Source of the DNA: Loktanella sp. UBA3435
Lineage (GTDB): Bacteria; Pseudomonadota; Alphaproteobacteria; Rhodobacterales; Rhodobacteraceae
Direction: 5' to 3'
Assembly (NCBI GenBank): GCA_002378665.1
Contig: DFSO01000094.1
Coordinates: 149,053 to 179,777, forward strand
DNA: 30,725 nt
Numbering within the stretch: the first letter of the stretch is position 1; each line of letters opens with the position of its first letter. Of the stretch, positions 7,644-15,569 are shown one piece after another. The translations under genes were made by a program, and so were the position numbers. The notes below the pieces were generated by a model. It was not told where the DNA came from. It saw nothing but the letters and a program-made list of their open reading frames with translations, and searched no databases.

Positions 7644-8651
7644 ATGAAGAAATTACTGGCTGGGTCCGCATTGGCCCTTATCGCATCCGTTGGCATGGCA
7701 TCTGCTGCTGACCTGACTTGCTTGATCACAAAGAACAACACCAACCCGTTTTTCGTGAAGATGAAAGAAGGCGCTGAAGCTGCTGCAACGGCTGCTGGCA
7801 TGGATTTCCAAGCCTACGCAGGTATCACAGACGGTGACGCGGCCCCACAGATCAACGCGATTGAAAACTGCGTTGCGGCTGGAGCCAAGGGCATCCTGAT
7901 CACACCGTCCAACGACTCTGTTGGTCCGGCACTGATCGATGCGCGCGCTGCTGGTGTTCTGGTTATCGCACTTGATACACCGCTTGCTAATCCAGAAGCA
8001 CAAGACATGACATTTGCGACTGACAACTTTGAAGCTGGTCTTCTGATTGGTCAGTGGGCTGCTGCGACACTTGGTGATGAGGCTGCAAACGCCAAAATCG
8101 GCATGCTCGACATCAACAAAGACAACATCTCTGTTGACGTTGCACGCGACACGGGCTTCCTCGTTGGTTTCGGCATCGAAGTGCCTGACCTGACAGTGAT
8201 GGGTTCCGAGACAGATGCACGCGTCATCGGCCATGAGACATCACAGGCATCCGTTGAGGGTGGCGTGACTGCGATGGAAAACCTGCTCGCAAAAGACCCA
8301 GACATCAACGTTGTCTACACTATCAACGAGCCTGCCGCTGAGGGTGCTTACCAAGCGCTGCAGAATGCTGGCAAAGCTGAAGGTGTTCTCGTCGTTTCCG
8401 TCGACGGCGGCTGCCCAGGTATCGCAAGCGTTAAGGCTGGCGTGATCGGTGCAACATCGCAGCAGTACCCATTGTTGATGGCGTCCAAAGGCGTTGAAGC
8501 GATCGCAGCTTATGCGGCTGACGGCACAAAGCCTGCGGCAACAGATGGCCTGACATTCTTCAACACAGGTGTGAACCTTGTGACGGATGCACCAGCCGAG
8601 GGCGTGCCTTCTATTGACAGCGACAAGGGCACTGAGCTCTGCTGGGGCTAA
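7644..8651 (+). CDS. frcB: Sugar ABC transporter substrate-binding protein (FrcB-like)
   Basis: A 335-residue periplasmic binding protein. Residues 1-21 form a signal peptide (MKKLLAGSALALIASVG then ASA cleavage site). The mature part begins LTCLITKNNTNPFFVKMKEG, the typical start of ribose/fructose-class type I binding proteins, and the C-terminus ends in a Cys-Trp-Gly tail as in rhizobial FrcB. It captures a monosaccharide, fructose being the best guess by family, and delivers it to the FrcC/FrcA importer encoded next. The ribosome site GGGAGGAA is strong. A hairpin with T-run follows the stop codon, which would favour high expression of this gene over the permease. Sugar specificity is inferred from overall resemblance. 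Confidence 0.88.
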   Translation: MKKLLAGSALALIASVGMASAADLTCLITKNNTNPFFVKMKEGAEAAATAAGMDFQAYAGITDGDAAPQINAIENCVAAGAKGILITPSNDSVGPALIDARAAGVLVIALDTPLANPEAQDMTFATDNFEAGLLIGQWAAATLGDEAANAKIGMLDINKDNISVDVARDTGFLVGFGIEVPDLTVMGSETDARVIGHETSQASVEGGVTAMENLLAKDPDINVVYTINEPAAEGAYQALQNAGKAEGVLVVSVDGGCPGIASVKAGVIGATSQQYPLLMASKGVEAIAAYAADGTKPAATDGLTFFNTGVNLVTDAPAEGVPSIDSDKGTELCWG

Positions 8652-8674
8652 GCCTTTAACACGCTGAAATAGTG

Positions 8675-8705
8675 AAAGGGCGGCATTATAATGTCGCCCT
8701 TTTTC
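8675..8705 (+). terminator. Intercistronic terminator/attenuator between frcB and frcC
   Basis: A 12-base-pair stem with one G-T wobble: AAAGGGCGGCAT (8675-8686) pairs with ATGTCGCCCTTT (8691-8702) around a TATA loop, followed by TTC. It lies 23 bases after the frcB stop codon. Partial termination here is the usual way to keep binding protein in excess of membrane components. Confidence 0.75.
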
Positions 8706-8742
8706 TTACAGTCGGACCGCATAAGTGGGGGAAACACAGACT

Positions 8743-9822
8743 ATGACTGACCAGAAACCAAAAGCGCCCGCAGGCGCGGATTTTGAGGCAGGCCTATCCG
8801 CCGCTGATAAATCCGTCGCCTCCTTCGCGCGCGATGATAAAACCATCGGCTATATTTTACGCGGCATATTGCGCCGCAATCCAACAATCATTCCCGCAAT
8901 GGTGCTGCTGATCAGCGTCATCTGCTTTGGCATTATCGCGCCGAACTTTATGACGCCCGGCGTTTTGTCGCTGGTCCTCAAGCAAGTGACCGTCACAGGT
9001 GTTGTCGCCATCGCGCAAACGCTCATCATCCTGACCGCGGGTATTGATCTGTCGGTTGGTGCGATCATGGTTTTGTCGTCGATGATCATGGGACGCTTGG
9101 CCGTTGATTTTGGCATCCCCCCGATCTTTGCTGTCACGATTTCGATGTTCTTTGGTGCATTGATGGGCTGGCTCAACGGCTTTCTTGTTACCTACATCAA
9201 GCTACCGCCATTTATCGTAACGCTCGGCACGCTGTCGGTCTTTACCGCGTTGTTGCTTTGGTATTCTGGTTCGCAATCCATTCGCGGCGCAGACATTCGC
9301 GAAATCGCGCCGAGTATCCTGTTCTTTGGCAATTCCCTAAAATTCGGCGGCTTTGTCATCACCTACGGCGGGATCGCCTTGATCCTCTTGGCGCTTGCGG
9401 TCTGGTATCTGCTGAACCAAACAGCATGGGGACGGCATGTGCACGCCATTGGTGACGATCCTGATGCGGCGATGCTGTCGGGTATCAAGATCAACCGCAC
9501 GCTGATCTCTGTCTATGCCCTCGCAGGTCTGATCTGCGCCTTTGCAGGCTGGGTCGCGGCGGGCCGTGTGGGCTCAATTTCACCAATCGGATTTACCGAC
9601 ATCAATCTCGCCAGCATCACCGCAGTTGTGATTGGCGGCACGTCACTCTTCGGCGGACGTGGATCAATCCTCGGCTCTGTCCTTGGGGCCATGATCGTCG
9701 GCGTGTTCAACACAGGGCTCTCGCTCGCAGGTGTTGACGACTACTGGCAAATGTTCGCGGCAGGCAATCTCGTGTTGATCGCCGTGGCGCTCGACCAATG
9801 GCTGCGGAGGGCCACAAAATGA
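8743..9822 (+). CDS. frcC: Sugar ABC transporter permease (FrcC-like)
   Basis: About 359 residues, an integral membrane permease of the BPD_transp_2 (RbsC/FrcC) family, with around eight to ten hydrophobic segments from residue 45 on. The family's conserved stretch containing LTAGIDLSVGAIM is present, as is the C-terminal GGTSLFGGRGSILGSVLGA motif. It forms the transmembrane channel of the importer with FrcB and FrcA. GTG 8725 opens the same frame, but ATG 8743 follows a GGGGGAAA ribosome site and is the better start. The stop codon overlaps the frcA start (ATGA), giving translational coupling. Confidence 0.88.
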   Translation: MTDQKPKAPAGADFEAGLSAADKSVASFARDDKTIGYILRGILRRNPTIIPAMVLLISVICFGIIAPNFMTPGVLSLVLKQVTVTGVVAIAQTLIILTAGIDLSVGAIMVLSSMIMGRLAVDFGIPPIFAVTISMFFGALMGWLNGFLVTYIKLPPFIVTLGTLSVFTALLLWYSGSQSIRGADIREIAPSILFFGNSLKFGGFVITYGGIALILLALAVWYLLNQTAWGRHVHAIGDDPDAAMLSGIKINRTLISVYALAGLICAFAGWVAAGRVGSISPIGFTDINLASITAVVIGGTSLFGGRGSILGSVLGAMIVGVFNTGLSLAGVDDYWQMFAAGNLVLIAVALDQWLRRATK

Positions 9823-10592
9823 GTGATATTCAACCTGTCATCCAAGCACGCGGTCTGATGAAACGCTACGGCACTGTGATCGCCATGGATGGGGCAGATT
9901 TTGACCTTTACCCTGGTGAGATCTGCGCCGTCATTGGCGACAACGGAGCCGGCAAATCAACGCTGATTAAGGCGCTGTCTGGGGCGGTCACACCCGACCA
10001 CGGCGAGGTCTTGGTCGACGGCAAAGCGGTTCACTTCAAGTCACCCGACGATGCGCGGCGCGAAGGGATCGAGACGGTTTATCAAAACCTTGCTTTGTCC
10101 CCTGCCCTGTCGATCGCTGACAACATGTTCTTGGGCCGTGAAATCCGCAAAGAGGGGATCATGGGTTCGGTGTTCCGCCAGATGGACCAGCGCAAGATGC
10201 AAGATTTTGCGCGCGATAAGCTGACCGAGCTTGGCCTGATGACGATCCAGAACATCAACCAAGCGGTCGAGACGCTCTCGGGTGGTCAACGGCAAGGTGT
10301 GGCCGTGGCCCGTGCGGCCGCGTTCGGGTCCAAGGTGATCATCCTCGACGAGCCGACAGCGGCGCTTGGGGTGAAGGAATCCCGTCGTGTGCTGGAGTTG
10401 ATCCTCGACGTGCGTTCACGTGGTATCCCGATCATCCTGATCAGCCACAACATGCCGCATGTGTTTGAGGTCGCCGACCGCATTCACGTACACCGCTTGG
10501 GCAAACGGCTTTGTGTGATCGATCCTAAGGATTATACGATGTCCGACGCCGTGGCCTTTATGACGGGGGCCAAAGAAGCGCCTGCTACTTAA
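9819..10592 (+). CDS. frcA: Sugar ABC transporter ATP-binding protein (FrcA-like)
   Basis: A 257-residue single-domain ABC ATPase: Walker A GDNGAGKS (40-47), Q-loop Gln89, signature LSGGQ (153-157), Walker B and catalytic Glu in ILDEPT (175-180), and the switch histidine in ISHNMPH. Most ribose-class importers have a tandem ATPase of about 500 residues; the single domain is characteristic of the FrcA subgroup and supports the fructose-type call. It energises FrcC from the cytoplasmic side. The ATG at 9819 overlaps the frcC stop by four bases. The sugar kinase gene frcK found in the rhizobial frc operon is not here: a terminator follows. Confidence 0.88.
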   Translation: MSDIQPVIQARGLMKRYGTVIAMDGADFDLYPGEICAVIGDNGAGKSTLIKALSGAVTPDHGEVLVDGKAVHFKSPDDARREGIETVYQNLALSPALSIADNMFLGREIRKEGIMGSVFRQMDQRKMQDFARDKLTELGLMTIQNINQAVETLSGGQRQGVAVARAAAFGSKVIILDEPTAALGVKESRRVLELILDVRSRGIPIILISHNMPHVFEVADRIHVHRLGKRLCVIDPKDYTMSDAVAFMTGAKEAPAT

Positions 10593-10597
10593 GTGTA

Positions 10598-10630
10598 AAA
10601 ACGGGAGAGTAGCGTTTGCTTTCCCGTTTT
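10598..10630. terminator. Bidirectional terminator after frcA
   Basis: AAAACGGGAGAG (10598-10609) pairs with CTTTCCCGTTTT (10619-10630), with one G-T wobble. The A and T runs at the stem base serve both the frc operon on plus and the DUF3572 gene converging on minus. Confidence 0.7.
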
Positions 10631-10664
10631 GCGAACCGCTTAGTAGGCAGAATCAGTCTCTATC

Positions 10665-10922
10665 TCACCACTTGGAAGCGAGTAGCGCGCGCAGTGGTTG
10701 ATCGTATTTCAAGTCATGCGCATCGCAAAATGCGATCACCCAAGCATCATCCATCGTGATGAATTCAAGTACCGATGACTGGAATGCGGGGTCGGTTGCC
10801 TGTGCGCGCAAGTCATCCGCCGACCCGCCTGTAGACCCCAGAAAAATTGGGAAAAGCTCGTCGTTGCCAGCCAGCCATCCGAGGGCTTGCAGCGCGATGG
10901 TTTGCGCAAATTCGGGGGTCAT
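10665..10922 (-). CDS. DUF3572 domain-containing protein
   Basis: An 85-residue acidic protein matching the DUF3572 family of alphaproteobacteria, recognisable by the N-terminal AQTIALQALGWLA helix, the DELFPIFLGSTG segment and the C-terminal AFCDAHDLKYDQPLRAL segment. No catalytic motif, signal peptide or membrane segment is seen, and the family has no established function. It is transcribed divergently from the PleD-like gene, with 92 bases between the two starts. Confidence 0.82.
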   Translation of the reverse strand: MTPEFAQTIALQALGWLAGNDELFPIFLGSTGGSADDLRAQATDPAFQSSVLEFITMDDAWVIAFCDAHDLKYDQPLRALLASKW

Positions 10923-11014
10923 TGGCGTCCTCTCATTCTCAGAAACAGTTTTTTAACTTTTCGGCCCTAGTTTTGTACCTGTCGCAGTGGTGAAACCACA
11001 GAAGGAATATAGCT

Positions 11015-12412
11015 ATGACGGGCCGCATCTTGATTGTCGATACAATTCCTACAAACAGGATTGTTCTGAAGGTGAAAATGCTTGCCGCTCAGTTTGCGGT
11101 TGATGCCTGCGCTTCCAGACAAGAGGCGGAAGAAATTATAGCGAAACGTCGCCCTGATCTCATGCTGATCAATCTGTCTGATCAAATTGAGGACCGTCAT
11201 GGGTTTTGCCGTGAACTTAAGGACAATCCCGACACTTCATCGATCGCCATCATTTCGGTTGGGATCGCTGACACCGCCCGTGCAAGGTTTGCAGCGCTTG
11301 ATGCTGGCGCCGACGATGTCTTGCCCCGTCCAATTGATGACGCTCTTTTGCTTGGCCGTATCCGCTCCCTCTTGCGCGTCAGACACGCGCGTCAAGAATT
11401 GATGCTGCGTGACGGGACTAGCCGTGCGTTAGGCTTTGAAGAAGCGCGCAGCGATTTCAAAAAAGAAGGTCGTGTTGCCTTGGTGTCGAATGCGACATCG
11501 TCCCGCAATGCAATTGCTGCCAAGTTGAAAAGCGGCGCGTTTTTACCGATCATGCAATTCGAAACCGATTGCATCCTGACGAAAACATCAATGATGCCCG
11601 TCCCAGATTTGTTCATCATCGATGGTTCAAAAATCACCGATCAAGGTCAGAGCCTTTTCCGTCTCGTGTCTGATCTGAGATGTCGGGCCGAAACCCGCAC
11701 GACAAGCCTTATGATCATTTTACCCGACAATCAGCCTGAAGTTGCGGCACTTTTGCTAGACCTCGGCGCCGACGATTCCGTAAGCGGCTCTATTTCGGCG
11801 GGGGAGCTTGTGTTGCGCAGCAAGGCGCTTATCCACCAAAAGCTTTTGCATGACAAATTACGAAATACTGTCCGCGATGGCCTGACTGCGGCTGTTACGG
11901 ATCCGTTAACTGGCTTGTACAATCGGCGATATGTCGAGCCCCATTTGGTTCGCATCGCAGAACAGGCTCGTGCAGCGCAGCGTGAGTTTGCAGTCATGAT
12001 CCTCGATATCGATCATTTTAAATCCATTAATGATCGCTTTGGTCATGCCGCAGGAGATATGGTCCTAATCGAATTGGCCAATCGTTTGCGCGAAAATCTG
12101 CGTGCTATTGATCTTGTTGCACGCGTTGGTGGCGAAGAATTTCTCATCGCTATGCCCCGCACCGAAAGTGATCAGGCGCATGCCGCGGCTGACCGCGTAC
12201 GCCGCCTCATCTCGGCCAAGCCTTTTCCCCTTGGCGGTGATTTTTCGCCAATAAAGGTTACGGTGCCAGTGGGCGTCGCAACAGGTGGTCTGACCCGTCT
12301 TGACCGCGGACAAATTGAGAAAATGTGCGGCTACGCCGACGCTGCACTTTATGCTGCAAAATCAGCAGGCCGCGACACCGTCGCACTTGGCAGCAGGATC
12401 GCGGCGGCGTAG
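11015..12412 (+). CDS. PleD-like REC-REC-GGDEF diguanylate cyclase with degenerate receivers
   Basis: A 465-residue protein with the PleD layout: receiver 1 (1-120), receiver 2 (about 150-275), GGDEF cyclase (about 290-460). The active site RVGGEEF is intact, and an RAID inhibitory site lies five residues before it, so it should make c-di-GMP from GTP and show product inhibition. Receiver 1 has lost the phosphorylation set: from recalled PleD numbering, acidic Asp10 is Thr, phosphoacceptor Asp53 is Asn, and Lys105 is Arg. Receiver 2 also lacks an acidic pocket. Control by a histidine kinase is therefore unlikely; dimerisation or partner binding may regulate it. A GAAGGA ribosome site supports ATG 11015. 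Confidence 0.87.
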   Translation: MTGRILIVDTIPTNRIVLKVKMLAAQFAVDACASRQEAEEIIAKRRPDLMLINLSDQIEDRHGFCRELKDNPDTSSIAIISVGIADTARARFAALDAGADDVLPRPIDDALLLGRIRSLLRVRHARQELMLRDGTSRALGFEEARSDFKKEGRVALVSNATSSRNAIAAKLKSGAFLPIMQFETDCILTKTSMMPVPDLFIIDGSKITDQGQSLFRLVSDLRCRAETRTTSLMIILPDNQPEVAALLLDLGADDSVSGSISAGELVLRSKALIHQKLLHDKLRNTVRDGLTAAVTDPLTGLYNRRYVEPHLVRIAEQARAAQREFAVMILDIDHFKSINDRFGHAAGDMVLIELANRLRENLRAIDLVARVGGEEFLIAMPRTESDQAHAAADRVRRLISAKPFPLGGDFSPIKVTVPVGVATGGLTRLDRGQIEKMCGYADAALYAAKSAGRDTVALGSRIAAA

Positions 12413-12413
12413 T

Positions 12414-12866
12414 TTACTTGCGCGTGCCGCGCTCTAGCCGATCAGCTAATCGCGTTCTTGCCTCAACGCTCATCGCCGAAAGCTGCGCAACAAATGCCTC
12501 TTGGGCGTCTTGTTGAACGCGTTCTGAACGAGAGCGAAAATCCACAAAAAGCACCTCAACAGCCGCCACATCAAATGGCTCCGCACGCAATGCAGCAGCC
12601 AAGCCACTCACTTTTTCTTTCATTTCATCGCGACTAAACGGTTTTGCCCCGTCGCGGCGCATGGCGTGCCCGATCGCGCGCCGATCTTCTGGGTCTAAAA
12701 CCCGCCCTAAGGGGCCAAAATCAAACATAAACCTTTGTGGTGGGCCATCCGCCGCCCGTCCAGAAATGGCGAGCCCCGCGACGCCGCCGATCACGGCAAC
12801 ATTCAGGGCAAGTGACACCACCAAGACGATCCGCCACAAACGGTGAGGTTTTGAGAAATTAGCCAT
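12414..12866 (-). CDS. Periplasmic heavy-metal sensor / Spy-CpxP-like membrane-anchored protein
   Basis: A 150-residue protein with one N-terminal membrane segment (about residues 12-32) and a helical, charged periplasmic part containing an RDEMKEKVSGLAAALRAEPFD stretch cut here by family resemblance to the Metal_resist/CpxP-like fold (helix hairpin). Such proteins buffer or sense metals or unfolded proteins in the periplasm. No obvious metal-binding His/Cys cluster is present. It overlaps the start-side end of the anti-sigma-like gene by eight bases, so it is the last gene of the sigma-factor operon, and it ends one base from the convergent PleD-like gene. Confidence 0.7.
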   Translation of the reverse strand: MANFSKPHRLWRIVLVVSLALNVAVIGGVAGLAISGRAADGPPQRFMFDFGPLGRVLDPEDRRAIGHAMRRDGAKPFSRDEMKEKVSGLAAALRAEPFDVAAVEVLFVDFRSRSERVQQDAQEAFVAQLSAMSVEARTRLADRLERGTRK

Positions 12867-13206
12867 CTATCGAGGCCTCCGCGAAAAAGCTGCTGGTATC
12901 GTCAAATAGGTCGACCGTGACGGATGTACCAATGAGATCAGAGGCAAAACTTGCAACCGACGTCGGGGGGGCAATGCCAAACCACACGCCTGTCACCCCC
13001 GCCATTGCAAGACCGCCGACAGCAGGCCAGCCCCCAACCATGTCCCGAAATCCAGCCCACAACGAGAATTTAGGTGCAGGTTCAACGGCGCGGGCCATGG
13101 TCGCGTCATGCAAGATGCGCGCCATCAAATCATCTGAGGGCACAGGTGCGGTACCGCGTCCCAAAGCGAAAAGGTCGTCGAGCATTTGATCTTCAGATTT
13201 CGTCAT
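12859..13206 (-). CDS. Anti-sigma-factor-like single-pass membrane protein
   Basis: About 115 residues: an acidic N-terminal cytoplasmic part (MTKSEDQMLDDLFALG), a middle membrane segment (PAVGGLAMAGVTGVWFGIAPP), and a short periplasmic C-terminus ending in an aspartate-rich stretch. Its position directly after an ECF sigma gene, with its ATG overlapping the sigma stop by 14 bases, is the main reason to call it the cognate anti-sigma factor; it lacks a visible zinc (HxxxCxxC) motif. The frame opens upstream to 13266, but that part is the sigma gene's C-terminus; ATG 13206 has GGGG seven to eight bases before it. The sigma partner appears broken. Confidence 0.6.
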   Translation of the reverse strand: MTKSEDQMLDDLFALGRGTAPVPSDDLMARILHDATMARAVEPAPKFSLWAGFRDMVGGWPAVGGLAMAGVTGVWFGIAPPTSVASFASDLIGTSVTVDLFDDTSSFFAEASIDG

Positions 13207-13782
13207 CTTCATACCCCAATTCGGCTTTGCGCCCTGCCAAGATGTCGGCCAAGGCCTTCTTGCCACGCGCGGTGAGACTTTCGACAGATCGGACGCTGAT
13301 GTCCATGATCTGCGCTATTTCGGGATTTGTTAACCCCTCCAGATGCCGCAAAGACACGGCTTAGGCTTGTCGGTCTGGCAATTGAGCGAGCGCATTTGCC
13401 AATGCAGTCAAACGCGATGTTTCCTGCATTTGGGCTGTCGCGCTCATTTGCGGGTCGGTTGGTTCGGCTATTTGGTCCAAGGACACGCCCCGCCGCTTGC
13501 GCAGCCTGTCGGTGCAAAGATTGGCCACAACGCGGTAAAGCCATGTTGAGACCTGCGCCTCGCCCTGTCGCCAGTCGGCCGCTATTTCCCACAGCTCATC
13601 ATGGCCTCTTGTGCCACATCTTCTGCTTCGGCTTGGTCGGCCAGCATACGGGTTGCTTGCGCCAAAACACGCGGCACGAGGCGCAGCGATAGCACGCGCG
13701 CTGCCTCCTCGTCCCCATTGGCATAGGCGAGCAAAACCGCGTCGTCGGGCGCGTCGCTCCAAGATCCCAGTGGGGCATTCAT
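13193..13782 (-). pseudogene. ECF-family RNA polymerase sigma factor, broken by frameshift and nonsense codon
   Basis: Three collinear pieces in two frames rebuild one ECF sigma factor of about 195 residues. Piece one (from ATG 13782) gives region 2 with LADQAEAEDVAQEAMM. The frame then shifts by one missing base near 13594-13597, where ATGATGAG runs into CTGTGGGAAATAG; the other frame resumes with LWEIAADWRQGEAQVSTWLYRVVANLCTDRL split over the expected helix. At 13361-13363 a TAA interrupts LPDRQA*AVSLRH, where Gln (CAA) is usual; the same frame continues with region 4 (NPEIAQIMDISVRSVESL) to the stop at 13193. Two independent lesions argue against a single read error. Neighbouring operon genes are intact. 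Confidence 0.8.
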
Positions 13783-13820
13783 GAGTAAGGTTCGTATCCA
13801 CAATCATCCAGTTCGGCAAT

Positions 13821-13844
13821 GCGGGGCGCACAACGACGCCCCGC
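13821..13844. repeat. GC-rich hairpin between EF-hand and sigma-factor genes
   Basis: GCGGGGCG (13821-13828) and CGCCCCGC (13837-13844) form a perfect eight-base-pair stem with an eight-base loop, 12 bases after the EF-hand stop codon in the direction of transcription. No T-run follows on the minus strand, so it is more likely an mRNA processing or stability element than a full terminator. Confidence 0.45.
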
Positions 13845-13855
13845 TCCTGCTCTCC

Positions 13856-14326
13856 TTAGCCGCGATCACGGCCACCTTTGCCGCCATGACGACCGCCACG
13901 GCCCTCGCCGGCTGCGTCATATTCATCTTGGCTGATGGCGCCGTCTTCGTTTTCATCCATGTGATCGAACATGCGTTCGGCGTTATTGCCACGGTCGCGC
14001 GGTTTCATCTCATCGGCCTGCAATTCGCCGTCACCGTTTTCGTCCATGCGTTCGATCATTTTGGCTGTGCGGGTGGCCATTTTGGCCTCATGTGCAGCGG
14101 CGAGTTCTGCCGCCGAGATTCCGCCGTTGCCGTCTGTGTCCATCGCGGCGAAGCGTGCAGCGCCTGCATTTTCAAGCTCTTCCATTGTGATGGAGCCGTT
14201 GCCGTCTGCGTCAAGTATTGCAAAGGCTGGCTTTTCACGTGGACCACCGCGACCTTCGGCGCTGGCGTCAAGTGCGACCAATGTCAGGCCTGCTGCGATT
14301 GCTGCGATCAATACTGTCGATTTCAT
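13856..14326 (-). CDS. Secreted EF-hand calcium-binding protein
   Basis: A 156-residue exported protein. Residues 1-23 are a signal peptide ending in ASA. Four canonical 12-residue EF-hand loops follow: DADGNGSITMEE (39-50), DTDGNGGISAAE (63-74), DENGDGELQADE (95-106) and DENEDGAISQDE (124-135), each with the Asp/Asn ligands and the closing Glu. The C-terminus is a basic, Gly/Arg-rich tail. It should bind Ca2+ in the periplasm. It is the first gene of the minus-strand cluster with the sigma factor, anti-sigma-like protein and Spy-like sensor, which suggests an envelope or metal stress module. Confidence 0.85.
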   Translation of the reverse strand: MKSTVLIAAIAAGLTLVALDASAEGRGGPREKPAFAILDADGNGSITMEELENAGAARFAAMDTDGNGGISAAELAAAHEAKMATRTAKMIERMDENGDGELQADEMKPRDRGNNAERMFDHMDENEDGAISQDEYDAAGEGRGGRHGGKGGRDRG

Positions 14327-14510
14327 GTCTCTATCCTTTACGGTTCTATGTGGCGCCCTTTGCGCCGTTGACCCCTCTTCAACGAAGTGGTGCTAAAGTT
14401 CCGTCGCAATCTGTGGAATTTTTCTTTAGCGGCTTGCGGCATCGGGCCGCGCCCCCTTTTCAAAATGGGAAAAACCGCGCATTGCTAGAGTAAGAAAAGT
14501 GGAGACGATG
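14327..14510. other. Intergenic region between divergent EF-hand and DUF983 genes
   Basis: This gap must hold the promoters of both the EF-hand/sigma cluster and the DUF983-NUDIX pair. It contains a GGCGC/GCGCC inverted repeat (14352-14356 with 14362-14366) and a GTTGA/TCAAC repeat (14367-14371 with 14379-14383). I see no open frame, RNA gene or clear promoter here. Confidence 0.4.
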
Positions 14511-14894
14511 ATGCGTGACCTTACCATTGATGACCGCCCAATGAAGCCAGCGATGCTGCTAGGATTTCGCAGGCTTTGCCCCAAATGCGGTGAAGGTCAT
14601 TTATTTGACGGGTATTTGAAGGTCGTTGATGAATGCCCTGTTTGCGCCGAAGAGATGTACCACCACCGCGCAGACGATGGCCCTGCCTATCTTACTATCT
14701 TGATCGTTGGGCATTTGCTGGCTATTTTGATCCACTTTGTTTGGCAATGGTATCGCCCTGAGCCAATGGTTATGGCCACAATTTTTGGCGTGTTCGCGGT
14801 TGCGCTCTCGCTGTTTTTGCTGCCACGCCTGAAGGGTCTGGTTGTGGCTATACAATGGTCACGCCGTATGAACGGTTTTGATAAGGGTGTCTAA
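14511..14894 (+). CDS. DUF983 family membrane protein
   Basis: About 127 residues. A zinc-ribbon-like knuckle (Cys23, Cys26, Cys42, Cys45, first pair in CPKCGEG) precedes the segment HHRADDGPAYLTI and two membrane helices, the standard DUF983 arrangement. The family is common in alphaproteobacteria and its function is not established. GTG 14499 and ATG 14508 are also in frame; ATG 14511 is preferred because GGAG at 14501-14504 is spaced six bases from it. The stop codon is directly followed by the NUDIX start, so the two genes are co-transcribed. Confidence 0.82.
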   Translation: MRDLTIDDRPMKPAMLLGFRRLCPKCGEGHLFDGYLKVVDECPVCAEEMYHHRADDGPAYLTILIVGHLLAILIHFVWQWYRPEPMVMATIFGVFAVALSLFLLPRLKGLVVAIQWSRRMNGFDKGV

Positions 14895-15569
14895 ATGAGC
14901 GTTCCCATTCGTGACGCGGCGACGATGATCGTCTTGCGTGACCGCGCCACAACGCCAAAAGTCTTGATGGGTCAGCGCGGCGCAACGGCTGCTTTTATGC
15001 CAGGCAAGTTCGTGTTCCCTGGTGGCGCAGTTGATCCCAACGACGCCGATGTCGCGGGAACACCGATTGCGAAACTGTGCGAGGACCGCCTCGCGGATCG
15101 CTCTGACATTGCCCCCGCCGCGGTTATTGCTGCTGGAATTCGCGAACTTTGGGAAGAAACAGGTCAGATATTAGGCCACCGCCAAGCGTGGGATAACCCG
15201 CCACAGGGCTGGCGTGGCTTTGCGCAAACGGGGCATGTTCCAAATCTTGCAGCGGCTTCGTTCTTTTTCCGTGCCATTACTCCGACAGGTGCGCCCCGCC
15301 GTTTTGATGCACGATTCTTACTCGCAGATGCGGCCGATTTGGTAACTGACGCCGATGATTTTAGCGGGGCTGAAGATGAGCTCTCGCATTTGCAGTGGGT
15401 GCCGTTAAAGGACGCCCGCGATTTTGATCTGCCATTTATCACACAAGTCGTCTTGGCCGAACTAATTGATCATATCGCGTGGGGTGGGCATCCGCGCACC
15501 GTGCCGTTTTTCCAGAATGACGATGAACGCCATATGGTGCACCGACTGGGCGGCCAAAGCCCGCTTTAA
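14895..15569 (+). CDS. NUDIX hydrolase, long-insert (NUDT7/8/19-like) type
   Basis: A 224-residue cytoplasmic hydrolase of nucleoside-diphosphate-linked compounds. The Nudix core REL-W-EETG is at 83-90 (metal-binding Glu87 and Glu88), while the usual glycine part, FPGGAVDPND, lies at 41-50; the roughly 30-residue insert between them is typical of the subgroup that includes CoA or acyl-CoA pyrophosphatases such as NUDT19. The substrate is therefore possibly a CoA derivative, which is a family-level inference. Its ATG abuts the DUF983 stop codon. The 3' end overlaps the convergent DMT transporter gene by four bases. Confidence 0.83.
   Translation: MSVPIRDAATMIVLRDRATTPKVLMGQRGATAAFMPGKFVFPGGAVDPNDADVAGTPIAKLCEDRLADRSDIAPAAVIAAGIRELWEETGQILGHRQAWDNPPQGWRGFAQTGHVPNLAAASFFFRAITPTGAPRRFDARFLLADAADLVTDADDFSGAEDELSHLQWVPLKDARDFDLPFITQVVLAELIDHIAWGGHPRTVPFFQNDDERHMVHRLGGQSPL

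Noticed and set aside
14381..14402. GGAACTTT followed by CGTT on the minus strand before the EF-hand gene, resembling an ECF (EcfG/RpoE-type) promoter.
   Set aside because: The spacer after GGAAC is 13 bases; ECF promoters usually need about 16-17.
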